14,818 nt of DNA from contig JADFPM010000033.1 of assembly GCA_022562335.1 (NCBI GenBank), positions 1-14,818 of the forward strand, read 5' to 3'. The stretch is from Chloroflexota bacterium (GTDB lineage Bacteria > Chloroflexota > Dehalococcoidia > Lucifugimonadales > UBA3495). A program made the translations under genes and the position numbers. The first letter of the stretch is position 1. Every line of letters begins with the position of its first letter. Positions 5,617 through 12,521 of this stretch are shown piece by piece. The notes under the pieces were generated by a model. That model made no database searches. It saw nothing but the letters and a program-made list of their open reading frames with translations, and was not told the origin of the DNA.

Positions 5617-8358
5617 TCACCGTTCAGCGAAGTCGATGGTCACCTCCACTCCCCGGTCTCGACGCAATTCCATGGTCCCGCCAAGTTGCTCTACCCAGGC
5701 GTTCACCAGCCTCAGGCCCAAGTTGTTGGAATGTTTGAAATCCAGGCCGTCGCGCAATCCAACGCCATTGTCTGAGATGGTCAATCGATGCTGATGCTCA
5801 TGGCTCGACATCCCCACATGGATCATTCCGGTGCGCCCGGCGGGAAACGCGTGCTTCAAAGCGTTGGATACCAATTCGTTGACGATCAGCCCGCAAGGTA
5901 TGGCGCTGTCAACGCCCAGCAAGGTTTTGGAGGCGTGAACCGTGAGCTCAACGATATCTGAGTTGACCCCATAGGATTGGCGCATGTCGTCGGTCAGGCT
6001 CTTCAGATATTCTCCAAAGTCGATCTGTGCCAGGTCTTCCGATTGGTAGAGTTTATCGTGGATCGTTGCCATGGCCCGGATGCGCCCTTGGGTGGCTTGC
6101 AGGATGTCGGCTACCCGGGCATCGTGGATGCCGCTGGATTGAAGATTGAGCAGGCTGGAAATGATCTGGAGATTGTTCTTCACCCGGTGATTGATCTCTT
6201 GGAGGAGAACTTCTTTCTCGCGCAAAGACGACTTGATGTGCTCCTCGGACTCTTTCTGATGTTGAAATAATTGGGAGGCCGCGATTGCGCCGGATATTTG
6301 GTTGGCGACGCGCACGGCCAGGTCCAAATGCTGTGGAGAATATGCTTTCGGTTCCTTGGCTCGGAACTGTAACACCGCAATGATCTTGCCTCTGGACGCC
6401 AAAGGTACAGCCATGAATGACCTGAGGCCTGAATTAGCGCTGTGGATCATCCCTGGATACTCTCGGAATCTCTCCTGGTCGCTATCCGCTTCGAATATCA
6501 GGGGAGCTCCCGTTTCGATGACCCTGCCGGCCATGGTCCCGGCCAGTGGCACTGGGACACCTTGCCGGTGCTGGGGCATGACAGCGCCAATCACCCATCC
6601 AGGTAAAAACGATACGCCATCAGCCTGTAAGATCGCTAGACCCATGATTTGGAAAGGGATCAGGGTTTGAATCTGCCTGCCCAGGGGTTCGCAAACCTCG
6701 GCCAGGTCCAGCGACGAGCTGATGATCCTGCCGATCTCAACCATCGTCGAGTTCTCCCGGAGGAGAACCTCTTTCTCGCGCAGCGATGCCTTGATGTCCT
6801 TCTCGATCGTTTTTTGCTGTTCCACTAACTGCGACGCGGCGATGGCGCCGGATATCTGGTTGGCCACGCGCACGGCGAGGTCCAGGTGCTGCTGGGAATA
6901 AGCCCGGAGCTCCGTAGACCGCATTTGCAGGACCGCGATGACATTACCCCTGGATATCAACGGCACCGACAGGAACGACCTGAGGCCCGCATCAACGCTG
7001 GCCGCCAAACCCGGAAATTCCCGGAGGACCTCCCCGTCGTCGTCCCATTCCCGCATCACGGGCTCTCCCGTCTGATAGACCCTGCCGGAAATGGTCCCAT
7101 CCAGCGGCACCTGGCCGCCTTGGGTGCTTCCGGCCACGACGGTGCCGGTTACGAATTGGCGGGAAAAAGTAGCACCGTCGGCATGGACCATGACCAATGT
7201 CATGCGATGAAAGGGTATCAGCGTTTGAATCTCCCGGCCCAGGTGTTGGTAAACCTCGGTGATGTCCAACGATGAGCTGATGATCCGGCCGATGTCGGCC
7301 ATCGCCGAATCCTCTTGCGCCTTGCGTATCTGGTCCTCCTGGGCGCGTTTGCGTTCCGTTATGTCTCTGGCTATGGCGGACCGGTACTGACGGCCGTCCA
7401 ACTCGATGAGGCACACCCGGATTTCCACCGGAAACGTGGTGCCGTCTTTACGCTGGTGCGTGGTTTCGACCGTGACAATCTCGCCGGCCGAAAGCCGTTC
7501 CCAGATTTCCTCCCGGCCGCGCTGGGGATCGCCGGAAGAAAAATCCCGGGCCCGCATCTCCAAAAGCTCTTCCCTGGTGTACCCAAGGCCCTGGCAGGCC
7601 AGGTCGTTGACATCCACTAACCTGCCGTCGGGATCGCTTAGGAATAGGGGGTCGGCAGCCTGCTTCATCAAAAGACGGAACCGGGCGTCGCTCGCTTGAA
7701 ACGCCCGCTGACTTTGGATGCTTTCTTCATAAAGCCAGGCGTTCTCAACCGCCGGGGCGATTTGATTTGCCAGGATCTCGAGAATAGCCTCCTCCCGAGC
7801 ACCGTATGCGCCCACTCTGCAAGAACGTAGGATCAACGTCCCTATGGTGCGCCCACTCGAGATAAGGGAAACGGTGATCAAAGAATTGAGCCCGGCATCA
7901 AGGTATGTCTGGTCCAAGGGAAACGGGGTTGTGTCTGACAGGTCGTCTACCACGATTGTCCGGCCCGATTTGATTAGATCTCGAACCCGAAGGCTATTTA
8001 TGGGCCTAGCCTGGCTCGCGTCTGTAACCGGAGGGCCAAGGCCAGAGACGTATTTCAACGATGCGGTCCCTGCCTCACGGTCTATGACATTGATTCCAAT
8101 TCGGTCGAAGTCGACCAGCTTTTTCAGTTGGGCGGCAAATTCCTCGTAGACCTGCTGGATGTCTAGGGTGGACGTCACGATCCTGCCCACCTCGTACACC
8201 ACCGCCATCTCCTCCTCCAGACGGCGATTACGTACAAAGCAACTCAGGATATGACGTGACATCGACGCCAGAGAAAGGAAGGGGGATTTGATTCCCAACG
8301 GCAGGTGGGTAAACGGCAAAGCCGAAAGCAGGCGCCCGAGAACTTTTGTTGCACTCAC
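5617..8358 (-). CDS. Soluble sensor histidine kinase, GAF-PAS-GAF-GAF-HisKA_2-HATPase_c
   Basis: A 913-residue cytoplasmic sensor kinase with no transmembrane segment. Domains in order: GAF about 51-210; PAS about 222-342 (LLMKQAADPLFLSDPDGR, then DITERKR at its end); GAF about 350-512; GAF about 537-698; HisKA_2 with phospho-accepting H724 in EINHRVKNNLQIIS; and HATPase_c with N-box N827/N832 (VNELVSNALKHAF), G1 box DNGVGL (863-868) and NNLGLRLV (878-885). The HRVKNN histidine box is that of the HisKA_2/HWE-like group, whose kinases often signal to unusual response regulators. None is adjacent, so the partner is elsewhere. Signals are unknown; GAF/PAS domains bind small ligands, haem or flavin. 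The start at 8358 is GTG with a weak upstream AGG. Later starts at M33 or M51 are possible. The long upstream gap suggests its own promoter. Confidence 0.93.
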   Translation of the reverse strand: MSATKVLGRLLSALPFTHLPLGIKSPFLSLASMSRHILSCFVRNRRLEEEMAVVYEVGRIVTSTLDIQQVYEEFAAQLKKLVDFDRIGINVIDREAGTASLKYVSGLGPPVTDASQARPINSLRVRDLIKSGRTIVVDDLSDTTPFPLDQTYLDAGLNSLITVSLISSGRTIGTLILRSCRVGAYGAREEAILEILANQIAPAVENAWLYEESIQSQRAFQASDARFRLLMKQAADPLFLSDPDGRLVDVNDLACQGLGYTREELLEMRARDFSSGDPQRGREEIWERLSAGEIVTVETTHQRKDGTTFPVEIRVCLIELDGRQYRSAIARDITERKRAQEDQIRKAQEDSAMADIGRIISSSLDITEVYQHLGREIQTLIPFHRMTLVMVHADGATFSRQFVTGTVVAGSTQGGQVPLDGTISGRVYQTGEPVMREWDDDGEVLREFPGLAASVDAGLRSFLSVPLISRGNVIAVLQMRSTELRAYSQQHLDLAVRVANQISGAIAASQLVEQQKTIEKDIKASLREKEVLLRENSTMVEIGRIISSSLDLAEVCEPLGRQIQTLIPFQIMGLAILQADGVSFLPGWVIGAVMPQHRQGVPVPLAGTMAGRVIETGAPLIFEADSDQERFREYPGMIHSANSGLRSFMAVPLASRGKIIAVLQFRAKEPKAYSPQHLDLAVRVANQISGAIAASQLFQHQKESEEHIKSSLREKEVLLQEINHRVKNNLQIISSLLNLQSSGIHDARVADILQATQGRIRAMATIHDKLYQSEDLAQIDFGEYLKSLTDDMRQSYGVNSDIVELTVHASKTLLGVDSAIPCGLIVNELVSNALKHAFPAGRTGMIHVGMSSHEHQHRLTISDNGVGLRDGLDFKHSNNLGLRLVNAWVEQLGGTMELRRDRGVEVTIDFAER
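6196..7305 (-). repeat. Tandem duplication of a GAF-plus-linker unit inside the kinase gene
   Basis: Kinase residues 352-535 and 538-721 are copies offset by 186 residues (558 bp). Landmarks repeat in both: IGRIISSSLD, IQTLIPF, a PL-GT-GRV segment, GLRSF-VPL-SRG, HLDLAVRVANQISGAIAASQ and SLREKEVLL. Nucleotide similarity is still visible, for example around 6271 versus 6829. This is a domain duplication within one gene, not a mobile element. Confidence 0.88.
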
Positions 8359-8487
8359 GCCTAAAACCTATAAAAACCTGACATCGAGCCAGGATTGATT
8401 TATTGGCCGGTTGCTGATTCGGGGTTTTGAATCTTTGTGTTAATTGACTGCCACGAATATACCCAATACGGGAGCGATTGGCATCTC

Positions 8488-8536
8488 GATATTGTTACAA
8501 TTCCCGGCAGTATCTGGCGATTGTATAACAAATATC
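8488..8536. promoter_or_regulatory. AT-rich imperfect inverted repeat upstream of the kinase
   Basis: GATATTGTTACAA (8488-8500) is matched by TTGTATAACAAATATC (8521-8536) in inverted orientation with small indels around a 20-base centre. It lies 130-180 bases upstream of the kinase GTG, between that gene and the SDR terminator. The minus-strand reading includes TGTTATACAAT, which could act as an extended -10. The rest of 8359-8570 is AT-richer than the genes and contains no gene I can support. An operator is inference. Confidence 0.35.
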
Positions 8537-8570
8537 ATTGTGGCTACAGGCGGAGTCGAAAGCCGCCAAC

Positions 8571-8603
8571 AAAAAAGTGGCTGGATGATCTAAATCCAGC
8601 CAC
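8571..8603 (-). terminator. Rho-independent terminator of the SDR gene
   Basis: On the minus strand GTGGCTGGAT and ATCCAGCCAC form a perfect 10-bp stem (8577-8586 with 8594-8603) with a 7-base loop. TTTTTT follows directly (8576-8571). It lies about 50 bases past the stop of the SDR gene at 8652 and ends that transcript. Confidence 0.9.
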
Positions 8604-8651
8604 ACTTACCCCCATCATGTTGACAGACACCGCGGAAGGTTTGCTCGAGAT

Positions 8652-9470
8652 TCAGTAATAGACGCTGTTGCCCACCCCGCCGTTGGCGGCGATCAACTCT
8701 CCGGTGATGGCCCAGGCTTTATCCGAAGCCAGGAAGGTGGTCAAATAGGCTATTTCCGAGGCATCCACCATCCGGCAGATGGCATTGCCCCGGGGGGAGC
8801 CGTGGGCGAAGTCCTGTTGCTCCGCTTCCTCGGGGGTTACGCCCAGCTGGGCGGCCCGGGCGGCCAACAATTCGGGCGTGCGTTCGGTGCGGGTGGTCCC
8901 CGGGTGGATGCAGTTGACGGTTATACCGAAACGGCCTACCTGGTTGGACAAGGTCTTGGTCAGGTGCACCATGGACACGTTGCGGGCCCCGCCGCTGAGG
9001 TTGCCGGCGTTTCGGGCGTTGCCGCCGCTGATGTTGATGATGCGGCCCCAACCCTGTTCCTTCATGAACGGGATGGCGGCCCGGGCGCACCGCAGCGCCC
9101 CCACGTATTTGACGTCGAAATCGCTCATCAAGTCGTCTTCGTTCACCGTCTCTATGGGCCCCACGGCCGAGGCGGAACCACCGGGAAGAGAGGCGCTGTT
9201 CACCAGGATGTGCAGGCCGCCCAGCTTATCCGAAGCTTCAGCCACCACCCGGTTCACCTGCTCGGTCGAGGTCACGTCCAGCGCGATGGGTATGACCTTT
9301 GCCCCCGTCTCGTCCTCGATCTCTTTAGCCGTTTGCTCCAGATCGGCGAAGGTGCGGGAGACGATGACCACGTCCACCCCTTCTTGAGCCAGATCGCGGG
9401 CTATGGCTTTGCCGATGCCCCGGCTGCCCCCGGCGACCAGAGCATGTTTCCCCTTCAATCCCAGATCCAT
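8652..9470 (-). CDS. SDR-fold protein lacking the catalytic Tyr and Lys
   Basis: A 272-residue short-chain dehydrogenase/reductase-fold protein. The cofactor part is intact: AGGSRGIG (13-20), and SR at 38-39 after the second strand favours NADP(H). NSAS (91-94) replaces the usual NNAG, and the catalytic Ser is probably S148 in INISGG. Aligning back from HLTKTL, the positions of the canonical Tyr and Lys of YxxxK are G160 and N164 (GGARN). The normal SDR catalytic pair is therefore missing, although HPGTTRTE (189-196) and the C-terminal helices are family-like. It may be a dehydrogenase with another acid-base residue, or a non-catalytic binding protein. From memory, actinobacterial and other homologues show a similar change, so this may be a subfamily. 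The ATG at 9470 has AGGAGG eight bases upstream. Confidence 0.9.
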   Translation of the reverse strand: MDLGLKGKHALVAGGSRGIGKAIARDLAQEGVDVVIVSRTFADLEQTAKEIEDETGAKVIPIALDVTSTEQVNRVVAEASDKLGGLHILVNSASLPGGSASAVGPIETVNEDDLMSDFDVKYVGALRCARAAIPFMKEQGWGRIINISGGNARNAGNLSGGARNVSMVHLTKTLSNQVGRFGITVNCIHPGTTRTERTPELLAARAAQLGVTPEEAEQQDFAHGSPRGNAICRMVDASEIAYLTTFLASDKAWAITGELIAANGGVGNSVYY

Positions 9471-9518
9471 TTGGGCGCCTCCTAAAAACGGTTACGGTAT
9501 TCTCAAAAGAGTGGCTTT

Positions 9519-9558
9519 ACTCGTGGCGCATTCTACACGACGAGTGCGGCAGCGGCAA
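9519..9558 (-). promoter_or_regulatory. Candidate sigma70 promoter of the SDR gene with operator-like repeat
   Basis: Reading on the minus strand, TTGCCG (9558-9553) and TAGAAT (9535-9530) are separated by 17 bases, which suits a -35/-10 pair. The inverted repeat ACTCGT-N15-ACGAGT (9519-9545) straddles the -10 box, as a repressor site would. The divergent gap 9471-9676 also contains CGGTTGAACCG (9560-9570). No regulator gene is adjacent. Confidence 0.4.
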
Positions 9559-9676
9559 TCGGTTGAACCGGGCACACGGGTTGTATCACCTGTGGCGAGC
9601 CGCGGTTGGGGTGATGGCGTATACTGGCCCTCACCCGGCGTTCCTAGACCGAATTTGTCAAAGCGTGGAGGATTTT

Positions 9677-10234
9677 ATGGCTCGTGTACCAGCGTTGAAC
9701 CGAGATGACATTCCTGAAAACCAGAGGGCAGCCTTCGACGAATTGATAAAGGACCGGGGAGAGGTGCCCACCGGCGGTCCCGGCTCCGTCATGCTAAACG
9801 CTCCCGAGGTGGCGAAACGCGCCCTGGGTCTGGCCTTGTTTTTACGAACCGAGACTTCCTTGGAACCCCGTATCAGAGAGTTGGGCATGATATTGGCGGC
9901 CCGGGAGAACGACTGCCAGTTCATATGGAACGCCCACGCCCCGGCGGCCCGCCGGGCCGGCCTGAAAGATGAGATAGTCGACGCGCTGCGGGACAAAAAA
10001 GACCTGCCCGGCCTGGCGGATGATGAAGCGGCGGTGGTGAACTACGGCCAGGATTTCTTCCGCACCCACCGGGTGACTCAGGCTCATTTCGACGCGGCCC
10101 TGGCCCAATTTGGGGTATTGGGTCTGACCGAGTTGACCAATCTGTTGGGCTGCTACGCCATGCTGGCCTTCAACGTCAACGCTTTTGGGGTCGAGTTGCC
10201 CGCCCAGCCGGCCGAAACGCCTTTGCCCGTTTAG
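9677..10234 (+). CDS. Carboxymuconolactone decarboxylase (CMD)/AhpD-fold protein
   Basis: A 185-residue all-helical CMD-family protein. The signature region is LEPRIRELGMILAAREND (62-79) followed by CQFIWNAHAPAARRAG (80-95), then the second helix pair up to about 170. AhpD-type peroxidase members carry C-x-x-C-x3-H. Here C80 and H87 are retained but the second cysteine is I83, so disulfide-based peroxidase activity is unlikely. Family relatives with QFxWxAH are common near catabolic genes for aromatic compounds, but the reaction is unknown. The ATG at 9677 is chosen for its GTGGAGG site five bases upstream; an upstream in-frame ATG at 9563 lacks support. It is transcribed divergently from the SDR gene and ends 8 bases from the convergent cupin gene. 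No clear terminator fits in that gap. Confidence 0.88.
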   Translation: MARVPALNRDDIPENQRAAFDELIKDRGEVPTGGPGSVMLNAPEVAKRALGLALFLRTETSLEPRIRELGMILAARENDCQFIWNAHAPAARRAGLKDEIVDALRDKKDLPGLADDEAAVVNYGQDFFRTHRVTQAHFDAALAQFGVLGLTELTNLLGCYAMLAFNVNAFGVELPAQPAETPLPV

Positions 10235-10242
10235 GGGGGGCT

Positions 10243-10584
10243 TTACTGGTTCGCCAGTGGTATGACACAGGTGACCACCGGCTCGTTTCCCACGGTGCGG
10301 GTGGTGTGGCCGTGGCCGGTGGTGTCCTCCACCAGCCGGGCGTCTCCCGGACCATAGTGCACTATGGTCCCGTCTCCCAGCCCGATCTCCGAATGGCCGG
10401 AGATGGTGATGATGTACTGGCGGCGGGGCGCCGTATGCCAATCGCTGAACCTTCCCGGAGGCGATTCTCGAAACGTTATATCCGTGGTGGCCAGGGCAGA
10501 GGTCAACTCCGGATGGGAAACCAAGTCCATTTGCTCGATGTGGGACTCGCCGTCGCCACCGGAATATAAACGGTAAATGGGCAT
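10243..10584 (-). CDS. Small cupin-like protein
   Basis: A 113-residue single-domain protein with a beta-rich pattern of the cupin type. FSDWHTAPRRQYIITISG (46-63) occupies the place of the first cupin motif, with H50 as the likely ligand. GPGDARLVEDTTGHGHTT (78-95) is the second, with H91/H93 near the end. Similar short cupins often end in a conserved VIPL strand. Metal binding is plausible, but the ligand set is incomplete compared with HxH(x)3-4E, so activity is unknown. The ATG at 10584 has GGAGG eight bases upstream. It converges on the CMD gene and is followed, 58 bases upstream of its start, by a dispersed inverted repeat. It shares only the fold, not obvious sequence, with the second cupin at 10814-11170. 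Confidence 0.75.
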   Translation of the reverse strand: MPIYRLYSGGDGESHIEQMDLVSHPELTSALATTDITFRESPPGRFSDWHTAPRRQYIITISGHSEIGLGDGTIVHYGPGDARLVEDTTGHGHTTRTVGNEPVVTCVIPLANQ

Positions 10585-10621
10585 GATATCGCCTCCATTG
10601 GAATGCTTGCGGCTGTCTTTC

Positions 10622-10760
10622 CCTCAGAACTCCCCAAAATGTGTCACCCCGAGCGCAACGAAGGGTCTAAAATCGTGAGTATAGGCTCGCCAAATGGGGC
10701 TCCACTTCAACGATTTTAGATTCTTCGGTCGCTGCGCTCCTCAGAATGACAGTTTTGAGG
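10622..10760. repeat. Imperfect inverted repeat, MITE-like dispersed element
   Basis: The arms TGTCACCCCGAG...TCTAAAATCG (10642-10675) and CGATTTTAGA...CAGAATGACA (10711-10751) are inverted copies with substitutions and a 7-base length difference. Their spacer is 35 bases. Pairing extends outward: CCTCAGAACT (10622-10631) matches AGTTTTGAGG (10751-10760), with 10 extra bases in the left arm. The inner arm motif (TGTCATTCTGAG ... GAAGAATCT) is a type I recall as dispersed in many environmental genomes. No open reading frame or obvious target-site duplication was found. It lies between two minus-strand cupin genes and could fold into a long hairpin in read-through RNA. Confidence 0.8.
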
Positions 10761-10813
10761 CAAAGCCCCGTGGGGACGTTATTTCCGGGTGATTTACGAG
10801 TGAGGGGGTCGCC

Positions 10814-11170
10814 CTAGACCGCCGTTATTGTGATGTGGGACATGGAAGACTCTTTTTTGGCCCCGTGCCAGTGGTTTTCCCCTTCCATGATATGCACCAC
10901 GTCGCCCACCACCACCTCATGCTCTTCATGCTCGTTGGCCACGATGCCGGCCCCGGCGGTGATCACCAATATCTGGTCGCTGGTGTGCTTGTGCCAGCCG
11001 GTGGTGGCGCCCAGTTCAAAGTTAACCACGCTGCTGCTGAAATTCTTGCTGGCGCCCTCGGGAAGCAGGTTCTGCCGGGTGCGGCGCACCGCGCCTCCGG
11101 TCCAGCCGGGGATCGGCGTGGCCGTGTCGATGGGGACGATCTCCACCTCGGATATTCGGATGACTCTCAT
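10814..11170 (-). CDS. Cupin_2 domain protein
   Basis: A 118-residue single cupin domain. Motif one is GWHKHTSDQILVITAGAG (58-75), giving H60, H62 and Q66 in the place of the usual Glu. Motif two is GDVVHIMEGENHWHG (89-103), with H100 (and H102) as ligand. A metal-binding beta-barrel is therefore likely; many such proteins are small dioxygenases, isomerases or ligand sensors. The substrate is not known. The ATG at 11170 has AGGAGGA six bases upstream. It is transcribed away from the 100-residue protein at 11301 across a 130-base intergenic region with a palindrome. Downstream on the same strand, after a 229-base gap with a dispersed repeat, lies the other small cupin gene. Confidence 0.9.
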   Translation of the reverse strand: MRVIRISEVEIVPIDTATPIPGWTGGAVRRTRQNLLPEGASKNFSSSVVNFELGATTGWHKHTSDQILVITAGAGIVANEHEEHEVVVGDVVHIMEGENHWHGAKKESSMSHITITAV

Positions 11171-11231
11171 GACTTCCTCCTAGCTTTTGATCCTGGATTT
11201 ACGGTGGTATAACACTCCATTCGAGACGTAC

Positions 11232-11249
11232 CACGGTATATAATCCGTG
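11232..11249. promoter_or_regulatory. Palindrome around a TATAAT box in a divergent promoter region
   Basis: CACGG (11232-11236) and CCGTG (11245-11249) are perfect inverted arms flanking TATATAAT, which contains a consensus -10 (TATAAT, 11239-11244) for the plus-strand gene at 11301. A second pair, GTGGTA / TACCAC, overlaps it. The minus strand carries TGTTATAC as a possible -10 for the cupin. No convincing -35 is seen for either direction, as expected for an activator-dependent or extended -10 promoter. This is a candidate only. Confidence 0.4.
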
Positions 11250-11300
11250 CCTGTTTGTCCACAGAATGCTAATCGGAAGAGGAATCACAGGAGGGATCCA

Positions 11301-11603
11301 ATGTTGTACATGCTGTCTTTGAGCCATACCCCGCAGCAGTGCCCCGGCGTCGCCACCGAGATCCGCGACCGGGTGGTCACCATGGCCGCCACCATGACCG
11401 ATGTCTTGAAAAGCCACGGTTGCACCTTTCAAGGCGGTTGGGTCAGCAAGTCGGCGCACATGACGTTCATGGTGATCGACGCACCCAACGCCCATGCCGT
11501 GGATGACGCCACCGTGGACCTGGGCCTGGCGGTTTGGAACACGGCGGCATTCTACCCGGTGATCACTTTGGACGAGGCGGTGGGAGGGTTGCCCAGTGAT
11601 TAA
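11301..11603 (+). CDS. Small 100-residue protein, probable dimeric alpha-beta barrel fold
   Basis: The ATG at 11301 is chosen because CAGGAGGGA sits seven bases upstream; the longer in-frame start at 11247 has no such site. The 100-residue product begins MLYMLSLSHTPQQCP and ends with VWNTAAFYPVITLDEAV (78-94). The strand-helix-strand order, FMVIDAP (56-62) in the middle and the late Trp/Phe-x-Pro-Val strand resemble small ferredoxin-like proteins such as DUF3303 or muconolactone-isomerase-like families. I cannot name a close family with confidence. It has no signal peptide or membrane segment. It faces the RraA gene convergently across a good terminator and is divergent from a cupin. A small-molecule binding or isomerase role is possible from context only. 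Confidence 0.75.
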   Translation: MLYMLSLSHTPQQCPGVATEIRDRVVTMAATMTDVLKSHGCTFQGGWVSKSAHMTFMVIDAPNAHAVDDATVDLGLAVWNTAAFYPVITLDEAVGGLPSD

Positions 11604-11651
11604 ACGTGCGCCCCGGGGCCGGGCCGATATGGGAATATGTGTTCCCATTAA

Positions 11652-11681
11652 AAAACCCGGCGTTGCAGCATGCCGGGTTTT
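11652..11681. terminator. Bidirectional terminator between convergent genes
   Basis: AAAACCCGGC (11652-11661) pairs perfectly with GCCGGGTTTT (11672-11681) across a 10-base loop. A-tract and T-tract flanks make it an intrinsic terminator in both directions. It lies 49 bases after the plus-strand gene stop at 11603 and 23 bases past the minus-strand RraA stop at 11704, so it serves both. Confidence 0.92.
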
Positions 11682-11703
11682 CTACCTGCACCAGAGAAGA
11701 ACG

Positions 11704-12390
11704 TCAGTACGGCCGGGTGATCTTGGCGACCTCTTTTAACTTTTCCAGGGAGAAGGAAGGCGATTGACAGACGTCGATGGTCTTTTTCTCGTAGTCGGCG
11801 ATGGTGCTGACCATGTCCGGGATCTTGTCGGCCAGCTCGAAGGGAATGGACGTCACGCCGTGTTTGTCGCCGTGGATCAGATCGCCGGTGGTGACGGTCA
11901 GCCCGCCGACGCTGACGGGTATGCCTATCTCAACCAGATGCGTGTAGGCGTGGGACACGGAGATGTGCTTGGCGAAGAATTGAAACCCAAGTTCGTGCAC
12001 CTCGTCCAAGTCCCTGACGGTGCCGTCGGTGGCCACCGCCACCGCTCCCAGAGCTTTGTGTATATTGCCCTGCACTTCGCCCCAGTAGGCGCCGATGGGC
12101 GGATTGTCGATGTCGTGAAGAATGATGAACCTGGGTTCCGGGACCGACGCGATCAGGTCCCACCATTCCTCCCTGGCCACGTTGCGGCCCTCGGGAGCGT
12201 TGGCGCTGATGACTCCGGTGACGGCGTATCCCACCACCGGGGGAAAGTCCCGGAATGCCGTCTGTATCTCCGGCATCATGAACCCCTCATTTTTGGGGCG
12301 GAAGTTAAATCCTTCAATGGCGTTGCAGATGCTGGGGCCGTCTATTCCTTGCAAGGCCTTGAGCGTGGCTGGGCTGATGGTCGTGTACAA
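11704..12390 (-). CDS. RraA/HMG-aldolase family protein
   Basis: A 228-residue protein of the RraA-like/4-hydroxy-4-methyl-2-oxoglutarate aldolase family. Diagnostic parts are GEVQGNIHKALGAVAVATDG (104-123) followed by TVRDLDEV (124-131), with substrate-binding R126 and metal-binding D127, plus the late loop GDLIHGDKHGV (169-179). In the enzyme branch these residues bind a divalent metal and the alpha-keto acid product. Known activities are HMG/CHA aldolase (last step of protocatechuate 4,5-cleavage) and oxaloacetate decarboxylase. RraA proper inhibits RNase E but lacks the enzyme residues. The C-terminal extension (190-228) is longer than in the classic family. The start is TTG at 12390, supported by GGAGGTG five bases upstream. 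The next upstream gene is Nudix, 131 bases away. Exact substrate unknown. Confidence 0.9.
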   Translation of the reverse strand: MYTTISPATLKALQGIDGPSICNAIEGFNFRPKNEGFMMPEIQTAFRDFPPVVGYAVTGVISANAPEGRNVAREEWWDLIASVPEPRFIILHDIDNPPIGAYWGEVQGNIHKALGAVAVATDGTVRDLDEVHELGFQFFAKHISVSHAYTHLVEIGIPVSVGGLTVTTGDLIHGDKHGVTSIPFELADKIPDMVSTIADYEKKTIDVCQSPSFSLEKLKEVAKITRPY

Positions 12391-12429
12391 GAAGCACCTC
12401 CGTGGGTTACCCGTGAGATATGAACCAGA

Positions 12430-12459
12430 ATGTTAGCTTGACCTGGGCTTGGTTGTCCA
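12430..12459 (-). promoter_or_regulatory. Candidate promoter of the RraA-family gene
   Basis: On the minus strand TGGACA (12459-12454) and TAACAT (12435-12430) are separated by 18 bases, giving five and four matches to the sigma70 consensus. The -10 lies about 40 bases upstream of the TTG start. The pair is weak but is the best in the 131-base gap. Confidence 0.3.
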
Positions 12460-12521
12460 CCAGATAAGATTCGCCTCGCATTTCCCCAAGGAGAGGCCAA
12501 CTTCACAAGGCAACAGGGGCA

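Noticed and set aside
8437..8658. 73-codon plus-strand open frame in the gap after the SDR
   Set aside because: It runs through the strong minus-strand terminator and into the end of the SDR gene, and has no ribosome binding site or recognisable motif.
10642..10751. Long inverted repeat read as a terminator or riboswitch
   Set aside because: There is no U-tract after the stem, the arms match a dispersed repeat type, and no conserved aptamer core is seen.
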